This document shows positions 11,001 through 26,458 of a stretch of DNA of 64,000 nt, piece after piece. The notes beneath the pieces were generated by a model. It was not told the DNA's origin and did not search any database. It worked only from the letters and a program-made list of their open reading frames with translations. The first letter of the stretch is position 1, and each line of letters opens with the position of its first letter. Source of the DNA: Chamaecrista fasciculata (taxonomy: Eukaryota; Streptophyta; Magnoliopsida; Fabales; Fabaceae); assembly GCA_003254925.1 (NCBI GenBank), contig QANZ01021853.1, positions 18,505 to 82,504 of the forward strand, given 5' to 3'. The translations under genes were made by a program, and so were the position numbers.

Positions 11001-13541
11001 AAATGATGCACCGGCACTTCATGAAGCTGACATTGGACTCGCAATGGGAATTGCAGGAACAGAGGTGAGTGCAATACTTAAATATATATGTTGGGTCAAA
11101 ATGCACTTTTCGTCTCATAACTTTTGCTAAGGTCTCAATTTGGTTCCATAACTTTTTTTGTTACACTTTTGGTCTCATATCTTTGAAAAAAGTTGCAGAT
11201 TTGGCCCCGTATCACTTTTGGTCTCATATCTTTTGGTCAGGTTGCAAAATTAGTCTCATATTTTTTGTTCAGGTTACAGAATTGGTCTCATATCTTTGCA
11301 AAAAGTTTCGCCGCCAGTCCCACTTGATCCAAATATATGAGACTAATTCTGCACCTGACCCAAAGATATGGATCGATTCTGCAACTTGACTAAAATATAT
11401 AGGACCAATTCTGTAACATGAACCAAACATATTTGACCAAAAGTGTAACACAAGACTAAATCTGTAACTTGAGCAAAAGATATGAGACCAAAAGTGCAAT
11501 AAAAAAAAAGTTATGAGACCAAATTGAGACCTTAGCAAAAGTTATGGGACTAAAAGTGCACTTTGGCCTATATCTTAAATGGATAATAATAAATGAAAAA
11601 CAAGGGAAATGAGAATGACACAACATTATCATTGTGGTACAAATGAGTAGTACACTAGTACTTACTTTTCTATTGGAATGATGAAAATGTTTATGATTAT
11701 TGGTCATGACCTATCTAGTGTGATTTGTGGACAGGTTGCTAAGGAAAGTGCAGACGTCATCATTCTGGATGACAATTTCTCTACTATCGTCACAGTGGCA
11801 AAATGGGGACGTTCAGTTTATATAAATATTCAGAAATTCGTGCAATTCCAGCTTACTGTTAATGTGGTTGCATTACTAGTAAACTTCACTTCAGCCTGCT
11901 ACACAGGTTGCAAAACCAACCTACATCCTTTCTTTCTCCTGACTCTACTAACTTCACCTAAATTAATGATTTAGTCCTTAAAAGATAGTAGATTTCTCAA
12001 TTTAGTTCCTTAAAGATAGATTATATGATACGATCAATTTAGTTCTTTTATTAAAGATACTAATTAAAATTTAATGACAAATCTAATGTGATTCTAAATT
12101 TTATTTTAACTTTTGAAAAGAAATTTTGTCGACATTATATCAATTGTTAAATTTGAATTAATATCTTAATAAAATAATCAAATTGACTGTAATTGCATCT
12201 TTAAAGAACTAAATTGAGAAATTTCTCATCATTCAAGACCAAATCATTAATTTAATCTAAAAAAAGAAACTCTTTTGATGATTGTACATGCAATTTGTTA
12301 TCCAGGAAATGCACCCTTGACAGCAGTTCAACTATTGTGGGTGAACATGATAATGGACACACTGGGAGCACTTGCACTAGCAACTGAACCTCCCAACGAT
12401 GAATTAATGAAGCGTTCACCAGTTGGAAGAAAAGGGAATTTCATTAGCAATGTGATGTGGAGGAATATCTTAGGCCAATCATTATATCAGGTCATAGTCA
12501 TATGGATCCTTCAATCTAAAGGAAAATGGATCTTTGGCTTCAAAGGCCCAGATTCTGAACTCTTACTAAACACACTCATTTTCAACACTTTCGTTTTCTG
12601 TCAGGTAATATTCCTTCCTTCTAAACTAGGGTAAATTATATTTTGGTACCCTGTAGTTTGGTCATATTTTATTTTGGTACCCTGTGGTTTAAAAAGTGAC
12701 ACTTTGGTACCCTGTGGCATTATCCGTTAACACTTTGGTACCCTTGTGGAGTTATTTTGTAATTTTAATCATAACGAATTTTTCAAAAATTATATATTGA
12801 CCCCCAATGTTTTTAGAAAATTACAAACAGGTCTTGGATACATGTTATCTAGAGATTAAAATAAAAACTATAAAAAAATTTTGGGGTCAAAACATAATTT
12901 TTGAAAAATATAAGATAGAAGATAGAATTACAAAATAGTCCCAATTTTTTTATAGTTTTCATTTTAGTCCCTAGATAATATGTATTCAGGGACCTATTTA
13001 TAATTTTTTGAAAATAATGGGGGTCAATATATAATTTTTACAAAATTTGTTATGGTTAAAATTACAAAATAACTCCAAAAGGGTACCAATGTGTTAACAG
13101 AGAATACCACAGGGTACCAAAGTGTCACTTTTTAAACCCAAAGTGAAATATGAACAAACCACAGGGTACCAAAATGTAATTTACCCTCTAAACTATTTGA
13201 AAGTAGATGCACTCCAAAATTTTTATGTAGAAAGAAGATTCAACTACTCCAAGTCTTGAGTGTTTTTTAATTGATACTTATGTGGTGAACTGGTAATGCA
13301 GGTTTTCAATGAGATAAGTTCAAGGGAGATGGAGGAAATAGATGTACTTAAAGGGATATGGGATAATCATGTATTTGTGGGTGTCATTAGTTGCACTGTT
13401 TTGTTTCAATTCGTAATAGTTGAGTTTTTAGGAACATACGCTAATACAACACCACTTGCTCCAGTGCATTGGATCTTTAGCGTATTGATTGGATACTTAG
13501 GCATGCCAATTGCTGCTCGCTTAAAGACCATCCCAGTCTGA
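8050..13541 (+). CDS. ACA2-like: autoinhibited P2B Ca2+-ATPase, ACA1/ACA2 type
   Basis: It pumps Ca2+ out of the cytosol using ATP and is activated by calmodulin. Exons: 8050-8223, 8385-8439, 8649-9343, 9493-10758, 10906-11064, 11735-11906, 12306-12604, 13302-13541; all joins keep frame and give 1019 aa, the usual family length. The N-terminus holds the calmodulin-binding/autoinhibitory stretch ([16 protein letters not shown], residues about 33-48). TGES lies in exon 3, PEGLPLAV in membrane helix 4, the phosphorylated Asp in [11 protein letters not shown] is D454, and TGDGTNDAP is at about 758-766. The protein ends LKTIPV. From memory it is nearest Arabidopsis ACA2/ACA1; ER versus plastid-envelope location cannot be decided. 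The second intron needs a GC donor (8440-8441). Introns 5, 6 and 7 contain fold-back MITEs. Confidence 0.96.
11094..11568. mobile_element. fold-back MITE in intron 5 of the Ca2+-ATPase
   Basis: The left arm starts ggtcaaaatgcacttttcg and the right arm ends aaaagtgcactttggcc. The arms pair over about 100 bp or more, with further internal inverted phrases (ggtctcatatcttt). Flanks tatatgttg and tatatctta may be a worn 9-bp duplication. No coding capacity. It is MULE-like by structure. Confidence 0.65.
11957..12262. mobile_element. fold-back MITE in intron 6 of the Ca2+-ATPase
   Basis: The left arm taaattaatgatttagtcc is mirrored at the right by accaaatcattaatttaa. Inner arms (ttctcaatttagttcc, gaactaaattgagaaa) also pair. 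No target duplication could be fixed, so the limits are approximate. Confidence 0.6.
12629..13186. mobile_element. MULE-type fold-back MITE in intron 7, perfect 9-bp TSD
   Basis: The ends gggtaaattatattttggta and, at the right, taccaaaatgtaatttaccc are inverted repeats that continue through repeated ggtaccctgtgg phrases. The flanking duplication tctaaacta is perfect (12620-12628 and 13187-13195). A second copy of the family lies at about 50443-50843. No transposase is encoded. Confidence 0.85.
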
Positions 13542-14834
13542 AGCTGAAGAAGCTCCATTAATGTTGTAACATTACTCTCACTACTTCCCTTTGTGTACTC
13601 AGTATTACTTATTCACTAACTCAATCTTTTCTTAAGTTTAACATGGTCACCATGAAATCAAATGAAACCACCATTGACCAAACCTCTAACTAATCATACC
13701 TTCTTTTTCTTAATGCCACCGTGTGACAAAATATGCAACCAACAAATTTACCATGTGTGGAAGAGAATAAAAAGAAAAAAATCTTGTGCTTTTTCTACTA
13801 ATAATAACTTAGCATTTTTGTTCATCATTTAAGATACTAATACTACCCAAATTTGCAAGTTTAATCTCCCTATGAAACATTGAATGAGTAATTAAGATAA
13901 TTATGCCACCTACTAGCTAGGGCATGTGGATGGGGTGGACATCGACACCAATCTCCTTCCTCCATATCTCTAAACTCTAGGCAAAACAGGCCAAGGGTTT
14001 TAAAGCTAAGCTTATTCATACCAAAGACTGAGGATCAAATCCTTAACATTTAGTTAAGGGAAGATGAAATCTTACCACTCAGCCCCACCCCTCTGGTTTA
14101 TATTCCTAATTTCATCTACATTGTTTGTCTAATTTAGATATTCCTTTGAAAGATATTAAAAAAAAACCACACAAACCCACTTTAGTACCTTCAACTTGGG
14201 CTTAGTTTGCAACCCCATGCCACACTCAATAATTTGTTTCTACAACATAGAAAGATATTACGTACATAATTCTCAAGTGGATGAATACAAAGAACAAACT
14301 TAACTATTTCATATTATCTTCTATCAATAATGTGATTTTTAAATAATTCATCTAATTTTTTTTATTTATTTCCTTTTGGAAGGCTTCCAAAGCTCTCCTT
14401 CGGCAAAGTAATAATAATAAATATAACAATTAAGACAGATAAAGATAAAGAAAAGGCACAAAAGCAATTGAAAAGTGAGAAATTGGAATAATAAAAGCAT
14501 GTTCAAGAAAGCAAACACTTCCCAAGCTCAAGGTGTCCTGTCTCTCTTATTTTTCACTTACTCCTTAATGGCTCTTAGACTTTCAGTAGCCTTCAGTGCT
14601 TCTTTTCTATGGTAGTCTAATGCTATCTGCTTTAATTGGGTATTAGATCATTCCACAAAAATGGTGGTTGAGACTCGTTATAACCTATAAACTACCAATA
14701 AATTAATATCTCAATGGAGAAAAAATATCCTATAACCCAATCAATAAAGACCAATCAATCTTCCTCTAGAATAAAAACTCTGTAAAACTAAGTCTAATTA
14801 ATGTATCTTCGGTACTGGACAATTTTTCACTGTT
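13542..14834. other. intergenic between convergent Ca2+-ATPase and cyclin genes
   Basis: The two genes face each other, so this stretch holds both 3' ends. The first 100 bases after the ATPase stop are probably its 3' UTR; I cannot place a poly(A) signal firmly. A tRNA-derived SINE-like sequence is at about 13920-14095. The rest is AT-rich without a gene. Confidence 0.5.
13920..14095 (-). mobile_element. tRNA-derived SINE-like sequence
   Basis: On the minus strand, GGCTGAGTGGTAAGA (14084-14070) fits a pol III A box, and GGATTTGATCCTC (14042-14030) fits a B box about 30-40 bases downstream. The minus strand then runs into non-tRNA sequence. No A tail or target duplication could be fixed, so it is likely old or truncated. 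Confidence 0.5.
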
Positions 14835-17690
14835 CTAAAAGGTTAGTTTTCTCTTAGAACCAGACGAAAGGAGTGAAGGATCCTCAACAACACCTGTGAA
14901 GCTGGTTGAAGCTAAACTTGAGTCAGGAGTCATAATTTTTCTTCTCTCTAGTTCCTTCATTTGATTGTAACAGAAAAATACAAGTTCCTGTTAAATAAAT
15001 TAAAGAAATATCATTTGACTGTTTTACTTAATTGTTCATATAGATAATAAGTGATTTGAAGCCCAAAAGCTAAAGAAAACTCACATTTTCTGAGGATCCC
15101 CATGAAGAGATCCAGCGTATACGAAGATCCATGGTATTTCTGGTTAATGTAGAATCAAGTGCAGCCAAAATGGCAGTTGAAGCAATTATTGATGGCCGGT
15201 AATCCATCAAATTAGCATCTGCATATAAAAGAAAAAAAATCAACTTAACATAAATTATTATATTGGCAAAAGTACTCTTGGTACCCCTCAAAATATAAGA
15301 TTAGTTTCAATCGTACCCCTAAAGTTTTTTAAATCAAACCTCCAATCTTTTATTTTTTGTGTCAATTATACTCCCAATTTGGGGTACAATTGACTCAAAT
15401 ATGAAACATTAGAGGTACAATTTACTAAAATATAAAACATTAAGTTACAATTGACTGAAAAAAACTTTGGGAGTACAACTGAAACTGACCTCTGTGGGGA
15501 TGCCAAGAGTATTTTTGCCTATTATATTTGATATACCTTAACTATGTAGGGATTGAATCCTCTACATTTTCCTCCTAATGGATTTTTTGAGTAGAGAGAA
15601 AAAGGAAGAGGAAGAGAGAGAAAATGTGAGTCTCATGACATAATAAATATGTAAGACTCATACTTTCTCTTCTTCTCTTCCTTTCTCTCTTTAACTCAAT
15701 AAGAAATGTAGATAAGAAAAAAGTAAAAGATCCAATTCTATTCTTCGACCCCATGGGCGAGCACCAAATCACTAGCATGGGAATGGATGCCAACGCATCA
15801 CTACTTACTAAGAATAATTAATTACTTGAGATTCTAAGAACTCATGTACTAGAGATTTTAGAGACGTGAGACTAAATTACTAACATAGGCGTCCACACCA
15901 GCATTTACTCAACATAATTAACTATTCAAGATTCTAGAGACCCAAGTGCTCGAGATTCTAAAGATGTAAGACCAAATCACTAGCATGGACGTTCACATCC
16001 ATGCATTATTATTTATTGAACATAATTAATTACACGAGATTCTAGAGACCCAAATACTTAGAATCTCAATCCTCAATCCCAGAAAACCTTTTTCATTAGT
16101 CTTACTATAAATACCCTAGAAATCTCATGGTCAAAGATACACAACTTATTTCTTTCAATCTCAAACTAAATTCTCAAGGAACCCTATTATAAATTAAGCA
16201 TAAGAGTTGATCCACATTAACCCATGAGTTAAAACACATTGACCCATCCCTATGCAAGTTTCTTTAGGATCTCTTGCTCCAGGCTCGCCCTTGACTATTT
16301 CATTCTAGATTAGTTTCAAGACTAAATAGATTGTGAAATTCTAAGATATAAAGTGGGGCATGCATACAATTGCAAGGTGGCATAATCTCCTTTCTTTAAG
16401 TAATTTAATGCTAAAAAATAATAATAAAATATAACTTTTCTAGCCAATCATAACTGTGTATGGAGCCACATCATTAGTTGCATCCATACCTCACTTAGCA
16501 TCATAGACTCACCCAAATAGATTTGTTAATATTAATGAGAACAAATTATTCTAAGAACCACAACTAAAAAACTAGCAATTAACATTGGAGAGCTCAAAAT
16601 CTAGGGCCCCTTGTCACTCCATAGTTAGCCCTTTTTGTTTTGGTCAACATGACGAATCATTGTAACAAGCACAAGTTATTGGGAGAATTACACCTCAAAG
16701 CTAGTCATTGAGATTGAAGAGTTGAAAACCTTATAAGATACCTCATACTTATCAACCTCAATGATGTGGGACTAATTACATTCTACTATTGATTATGAAA
16801 TTTTATCCAATGTACAAAATGAAAACTCACCTTTTATGAAGGCCATAATGTGATGTGAGGCTCTAGAGACTAAGCCTTCTGATTTTGATTCCACACACAA
16901 CTTCTCGAAGAAGCACGGCAAGTGCAAATAAGTAAAAGGAGTGATTGATGCCATTTTCCAATCCAAGGTTTCCAAAACAAATAGCTCCATTTTCCCAATC
17001 AATATGTTGTCAATGCAACATTCTTCTATTGGAAATTCGGATAGAGACGGCGCGTCATGCTCTTCCATCTTTGCTGCCAGAGATAAACATGTCACCGATA
17101 ACAACTGAATAACATAACGTTCTCCTTCCTACATCACAAGGAAAATAAGAATCACAAAGAGAAAGGGGAATAATCATGAAAGTATTCCATTTCATTCATC
17201 ATTAGTTAGTGCTCACTTTGATGGATCGCCTTGAGATAAACCGATCGAAGTAATTCACTGACAAACAAATGGTATGCAAGCTGAACCCAAATTTCTCTCC
17301 TGTCTGAAATAGGACAAATTTTTTTTCATTAATAAAGAAATCAACATCAAGAGATTAAAATTTTGCAAACAGATCCAAAAAATTAAAAAAAAAAAACTAA
17401 TGAAAACTAACGTTGGAAATCCAGTCAATGGCATCGAGACGAGAAGTCTTAAGCCATTTACTAATAGTTTTGTCGAAGTGACCGGTGTGGGATTGAAACT
17501 CTATTTCTTGCGAAAGCAAAATTTGAAGGTATTCCTCATCATTGTTGAAAACAACATATGACTTATTGGAGTCAATGGGAGCGTTAAGATCATCGGCGAT
17601 GACCTTGGAAAAGCTAGATTCGTCTTCTTCGCACAAAAGGCTAGACAAAGAAAACGAAGCGACAGGGGATTCCATTGGAGTGAAGAACAT
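14835..17690 (-). CDS. CYCD5;1-like: D-type cyclin, CYCD5 class
   Basis: It is a G1 cyclin that partners a CDK and binds retinoblastoma protein. Exons on the minus strand: 17690-17412, 17303-17217, 17128-16831, 15218-15085, 14987-14835; 316 aa in frame (311 if the Met at residue 6 is used). The Rb-binding LxCxE motif is LLCEE at residues 18-22. The cyclin box spans exons 1-3, with AIDWISN, SVNYFDRFISRR, LLSVTCLSLAAKMEE and ETLDWKM. The C-terminal fold includes DYRPSIIASTAILAAL. The tail, SSENELVFFCYNQMKELERR then KIMTP, is D5-like, and the protein stops at GSKRKLTF, slightly short against the Arabidopsis member as I recall it. Intron 3 (1.6 kb) holds a MULE MITE and a tandem repeat. Class assignment is by recalled similarity. 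Confidence 0.92.
15265..15519. mobile_element. MULE-type MITE in cyclin intron, perfect 9-bp TSD
   Basis: Ends ggcaaaagtactcttgg and, at the right, ccaagagtatttttgcc are inverted repeats. The 255-bp element is flanked by tattatatt at 15256-15264 and 15520-15528. It has the same end family as 1818-2511, 38993-39480 and 52228-52539. Confidence 0.87.
15764..16055. repeat. tandem repeat, about 105-bp unit, in cyclin intron 3
   Basis: Three diverged copies are marked by caaatcactagcatgg at about 15766, ctaaattactaacatagg at about 15872 and caaatcactagcatggac at about 15974, each followed by a phrase like cataattaatta and gagattctagaga. It makes no protein. Confidence 0.65.
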
Positions 17691-17911
17691 TAATGTGTGT
17701 GTGTCTGTGAATATATATATAGATAGGGGAGAATCTTGTGTAGGAGCAGAATCTAACCGCTAAAATAGAGGCAATGGATAGGTGTGATGTGAGAGTTAAA
17801 GGCAAAATGGCTATGTTGGTGGCACCGAAAAGAGCGGAAGAAATGTTTTATGGGGGATGTCTGTGTTATGGTCTGAAATCTCTTATGTGGCCTTGGATAT
17901 GTTGTAATTAC
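17691..17911 (-). promoter_or_regulatory. cyclin promoter and 5' leader
   Basis: On the minus strand a TATA-like tract (CTATATATATATTC, complement of about 17710-17724) lies only 20-35 bases upstream of the first ATG at 17690. This would give a very short leader for that ATG and favours the second Met, or a start site further upstream. No E2F site was recognised with confidence. Confidence 0.4.
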
Positions 17912-18160
17912 CCTAGTTGTTAAAATCGGACCGGATCGGGCATGACAAAAAGGTCAAAGACCGTTTGAATCAGACAAGAATCTGGATAAACGGGTTAAAC
18001 CGGTCGGGTTGAGCGTGAACCGGTTTTGAGTGAACCATCAAAGTCAAAACTGAAAACACCAATTTTTACCCAGAAAAAAAAAGGAAAAAATAAACTGCAT
18101 AAGATGAAGAGAAAAAAAATAATAGAATGCACATATAGATATAAGAGAAAGAAGATAAAT

Positions 18161-18410
18161 NTTTTCCGTTAAAATTGCGGCGGTTCAACACCGCCAGTAA
18201 CTTTTCCGGCGGGTTAAAACCGCCGCAATTATTGTCAGATTTATTTTATTATTTGTCAATATTGCGGCGGGTATCAAGAAACCGCCGCTAAGTTATTACC
18301 AACGCCCTCTTTTGCGATGTTTTGCCAACCGCCGAAAATTTTTCTGGCGGTTAAACCGCCTCTAAAATATCATTTAAACCGCCACTAAAACCCCTCTTTT
18401 TTTGTAGTAT
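18161..18410. mobile_element. CACTA terminal fragment with GCGGCGG subterminal repeats
   Basis: It has many alternating direct and inverted copies of gcggcggt/accgccgc. It ends at 18395-18408 with tttttttgtagtat, the complement of a CACTACAAAAA-type terminus with its first bases changed. The other end is lost at or near the N at 18161. Confidence 0.6.
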
Positions 18411-18635
18411 ATAGAAAGAAGAAGAAGAGATAGTCTATATTGGAAATAAGAGAAAGAAGATAGATTTCAAAGAAAATGAAGAAGAGAAGGTCGAGTTGCT
18501 GTAAGCTACAGATCTGTAAATAAAAGCTAAATGAAGAGGGGAGAGAGTGTGTGATAAAATGAGGAGCACCACTGCACCACGAAAATGAGAAAGAGAAGAG
18601 GAAGAGATAAGGCCAGACTATTCTTGAAAGGGAAG

Positions 18636-18775
18636 TGGATCCTCTACAGTGCAAATGCACTGCAGTTTAGAGAGAGAAAGAGAGAGTTAGAGAGAGAAAT
18701 GTGGGCCCTACTAATATTTTCTCTCTCTAACTCTCTTTAAACTGTAATGCATTACACTGCAGAGGATCCAGGTCC
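18636..18775. mobile_element. palindromic MITE
   Basis: The left arm runs tggatcctctacagtgcaaa and on through cactgcagtttagagagaga. The right arm is its near-perfect complement, ending cactgcagaggatcca. The sequence folds into one hairpin with a short loop near 18705. No coding capacity. Confidence 0.7.
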
Positions 18776-19217
18776 TCTGGAAAGTTGGTGTGATTAAAGG
18801 AATAGCAATAAAATTCATTATATTAATGAGCGAGAGATGCACCAATTTGAATGTACAGTGTACTACACGGCTGGGTTCATTGAAAATGAAAGAAAATATA
18901 ATAAAATAAATATTAGGTTAATTAATTTAAGTTGTATTTTGAGGGAAGAGCAAAAGGAAATAATTTAAAATATTTAAATATAGAATAATACGTAATAATT
19001 ACTCTAATTAAGAGAAATGTATTAATTTATAATAATTTTTAAAGTAAGTTTAATTATAAATATTAATTAATTATTATATTTTATTTGTAGTATATGACTT
19101 TTTTATCATATAAAAATAAAAAATATATATTTAATTATCACCGACCCGATCACGGTCCAACCCCAGTTGAACCAGTACCTATAAGCCGGTCAGATTTTTA
19201 AAACTTTGGATTTCACA

Positions 19218-19560
19218 TACAAGCATCCCCACAAAATGATGTTATGTCGCCATTGGCTCATGGATTAATGGCAACAAATGTCACCACAAATGATATTTTG
19301 TGGCAACATGCGTTGCTACAAGATGCCTTCATTGGGGACAATAAATTTTCACCATAACAAATGCACATCAATAGATGTTAGTTCAGAACTTTAGTGGCGG
19401 CATTTACTTGTCGCTACAGGTTGTCCTGAATTTCATGGCGGCTTTTGCTAGTCGACACGAATTATTACTACGCTTTGTAGTGACTTATTGATGTTGCCAT
19501 AGTAGCTTCGGTGGCAACTATGAATTGTCACCACCAAAATCTTTTTTTCATACTCATACA
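19218..19560. mobile_element. degenerate CACTA-like subterminal repeat region
   Basis: Scattered gtggcaac, tcgccac and gtggcggc words in both orientations resemble the subterminal arrays of the CACTA element at 43471-48062. Neither CACTA end is intact. Confidence 0.45.
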
Positions 19561-23371
<3,811 letters not shown>

Positions 23372-24200
23372 TAATGTGCTTCTGTGTTGTTGTCTTGTTT
23401 TTGCTTGGATCTGATTAGTAATATGATATTTTCTATTTTAATTCTGATGAATTATGTTTCAAATACAGAGATTGGCGCCTTGCATGTATCTAGTTAACTT
23501 TCATGTATCTACTAAATTAGATGAGACAATCCAATGGAGGTTGGTTTAATATGGTTAATGAAAATGGGTCGTTTGTTACATGAATTATGTCATATTTTTC
23601 TCAATTCAAATTCAAATACAGTGAAATCGGAGTTACAAATTACTCTTGGTAAATTCTTTTTCTATCCAGTTGGGGTCGTTGACAAACGAAGTCAAATAGT
23701 ACTCCGAAAGTGTGTTTAGTCAAAACATCAATATTAATTTTCATAATACTATTTGACCTTATTTGTTAACAGTTTCAACTAGATAAAGAAAGAACTCGTC
23801 AATAGTAGCTTGTAGCTTCGATTTCGTTATGTTCGGACTTAAAACGAGAGAAATATGATCAAATACGTGAAACAAGCGACCCATTTTCGGGTCCGATTTC
23901 ACATTCGATTTGACCTCGTTTGCCGATGACTTCAACTAGACAAAGAAAGAGCTCATCAAAATTAACTCATAACTCCAATATAATCACATTCAGGTTTGAA
24001 ACGAGAGACATATAACCATATTCAATAGTTAGGGACCAATAATAAAACTTTTAGGAAATATTAAGGATCAAAATGAAACAAAAAAATATTAAAGGCCAAT
24101 ACAGAACTTTGAATAAATATCAGGGAGCAAAATAAAATCTTGACCTTTGAATAATGAGGTATCTCAATTCTCGTACAACTTTTTTGGTTGTGGTTTTAAT
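23372..24200. other. 3' flank of the reductase and a partial MULE fold-back
   Basis: The first 100 bases are probably 3' UTR. From about 23560 to 24150 the sequence shares its core (ctctatccagttgggg, gacaaacgaagtcaaat) with the fold-back family seen at 25921-26458. Only the right arm (about 24030-24150, repeated gaccaa phrases) is recognisable. Confidence 0.5.
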
Positions 24201-25185
24201 CATAGTATAAAAACCCGGATCGGACCGGACGGGTTGAACCGGAACCCGGCGAACCGGACGCCAAGCCGATCCGGGTGACCCATTTGGATCGTTTTACACT
24301 CAACCCGGAAATAAACCGGTTAAACCGTCGAGTTGCGTGAAAAAACCATCACCCGCGGCTCGTTGTTAACCCAGTTCAACATTTTTAAAAAAGAAAACTG
24401 CAAAGAGAAACAAGATGAAGAACGATGCACTTTCGAAGTCAGATCTTAATCCTTGCTTGATTCCTATTGCTTCTACGAGACTGCCATCATGCGACGATTC
24501 TGTGAGGAAGATTGGTTTGACGATGCTGTGTCGAACCACCTGATTGAAGTGCAAGAGAGTTGAGATTGAGAGAGAAACATGAGAAACAGAGAAAGGTGAG
24601 AGACAGCGTTGGAGGCTAGAGGAAGAAACAAAGATTAGATAAACATTAGGTTTAGGATTTTCTTTATTTGGCCCACAAAAGGCCCAAAGGCCCAACAAAT
24701 AAACAAGAGCAGGCAATTAGCCGTGTTTGACTTTTGATATTTAATATGATTATTATTTTTTTAATAAAGATCTTTGGCATTTAATTACGTTGATTCCTCT
24801 TTTCTCATATCAGTGATTATGGCCGATCATCTTTGGCATTTAATTGAAATTAGTTATTATATATTTTTCAATTTGTAACTTCTTTAATATAATTATTTTT
24901 TAGTTTCAAGACTTATTTGATGTGGTTATGTTTTAAAATTTAAATTTTACGTATTGTGACTTAAATATTTGACACTTATTATATGTGATGGACTTATGGT
25001 TATGTTTAATTTTTACTTTATATTTAAATTATTATAAAATATTAATATGTATTTGATGACTATATATATTTGAAAATGTATTTTTTAAGTAAACCGGTTG
25101 AACCAGTGACCCAGCGGTCGAACCATTGAACCAGTGACCCGAGTTCTTCGCCGAGTCAATGACCGGTCTGGTTTTTTGCACTATG
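24201..25185. mobile_element. nonautonomous hAT element, perfect 8-bp TSD
   Basis: Ends catagtataaaaacccgg and, at the right, ggttttttgcactatg are inverted repeats. The 8-bp duplication gttttaat is perfect (24193-24200 and 25186-25193). Subterminal ccgg-rich phrases repeat at both ends. The interior encodes no transposase. Confidence 0.85.
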
Positions 25186-25227
25186 GTTTTAATTCAACAT
25201 TATAAAATATAAAGTTATATATATATA

Positions 25228-25624
25228 CTAGGGGCTTGGCGTGCCCGTGCATGTCACGTTTGAATTGATTTAAAGTTGAAGATTATATTATAAAAATATG
25301 CATGTAACGTTTGAATTGATTTAAAGTTGAAGATTATATTAAATTTTTATATTGATAAAAGAGTAAGTTTGGGACCAATTTGAAAAATTATAAAATATTT
25401 AGGACCAATTTGAAATTACCTCATATGGGGAGAGTGAGTAGGGAGAGAGTGGTGGCATTTTTAATTTTTAATTGTTTTTTGCATTTTTTTAATTCATTTA
25501 TTTTTTTAAAGAAGTGGGGAGAGTGAGTGGGAGAGAATGGGTGATATTTTTTTTTCTTTTTTAATTTTTTAATTTACTATTTTTGACCAACCATAAGGGG
25601 TGGAGCCATATAATATAGTATAGA
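25228..25624 (-). mobile_element. small nonautonomous Helitron
   Basis: On the minus strand it begins TCTATACTATATTATATGG and ends GGGCACGCCAAGCCCCTAG, a short GGGC/GCCC hairpin abutting CTAG. The host bases are A before TC (25625) and T after CTAG (25227), exactly the Helitron A^T insertion rule. Length 397 bp; no Rep/helicase. It is related to 28203-28485. Confidence 0.7.
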
Positions 25625-25660
25625 TATAGATATAGATATAGATATAGATATAGATATATT
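25618..25660. repeat. (ATAGAT)n microsatellite
   Basis: About seven six-base units directly abut the 5' end of the Helitron at 25624. The first unit overlaps the Helitron terminus, so the repeat probably grew from the junction. Confidence 0.85.
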
Positions 25661-25920
25661 TGGTCAAAGTCTTATTTTGGTCCCTCAGTTGTGCTTAATG
25701 TTCCAAATTAGTCCCTCGGTTATTTTTTGTTCCGTTTTGGTCCCTCAATTTTCCAAAATGTTGCACCATTAGTCCCTCAACACTTTCCATCCACTTCTTC
25801 CGTGTAAAAAAAGGAAAAATAAACTTTCATCCCCCAAAAGTTTTATTTTTGTATATTAAGGTCCTTTTCTTTTACTTTCTATAATAGAATTAAAATATAA
25901 GAAAAAAATAAATTAAGATT
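25661..25920. other. fragment of a ccctcagtt-type fold-back
   Basis: ggtcaaagtcttattttggt and the following ccctcagtt phrases match 3560-3660. The other arm is not seen. Confidence 0.4.
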
Positions 25921-26458
25921 GGTTAAAGGTTCATTTTGGTCCTAAATGTATGCCCTGATGTTCATTTTGGTCCATTATGTTTCAAAATATTCAAATTGGT
26001 CCTAAATGTTTGCAAAATGTTTCATTTTGGTCCCAACAATTGAATATGGCTTGTTTCAAGTTCAAACGTGATAAGTTTAGAGCTACGTATTGTTCTCAAA
26101 GAGTACTTTCTCTATCCAGTTGGAGCCGTCAGCAAACGAGGTCAAATCGATCCTAAAAGTAGACTTCTCGTTTCATGGTTAAATATGCAAAGTTGATCAA
26201 ATCTCTCTTGTTTCAAACTCAAATGCAACGAATTTAGAGCTACAAGTTTCTCTTAACAAGTCCTTTGAGCTTGAAATGAGAGACGAGAGAAATATGATCA
26301 AATTCAATAGTTTGGGACCAAAATGAAATATTTTACCAACATTTAGGACCAAAATGAATCATTTTGCTAACATTTAGGACCAATTTGAACATTTTGAAAC
26401 ATAATGGACCAAAATAAACATTAGGTCATACATTTAGGACCAAAACGACCCTTTGACC
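25921..26458. mobile_element. MULE-type fold-back MITE, perfect 9-bp TSD
   Basis: The left end ggttaaaggttcattttggt and right end accaaaacgaccctttgacc are inverted repeats. The flanking attaagatt is perfect (25912-25920 and 26459-26467). The core matches the cores of four other fold-backs in this window. Confidence 0.85.

Larger units (their letters stand above)
17912..19205. mobile_element. hAT-like TIR relic with nested insertions
   Basis: The left end ctagttgttaaaatcggacc is loosely mirrored by gccggtcagatttttaaaac at the right. Subterminal ccggtt-type phrases resemble those of the better preserved 24201-25185 element. No intact target duplication. It contains a CACTA-like end (18161-18410) and a palindromic MITE (18636-18775). 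Confidence 0.5.
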
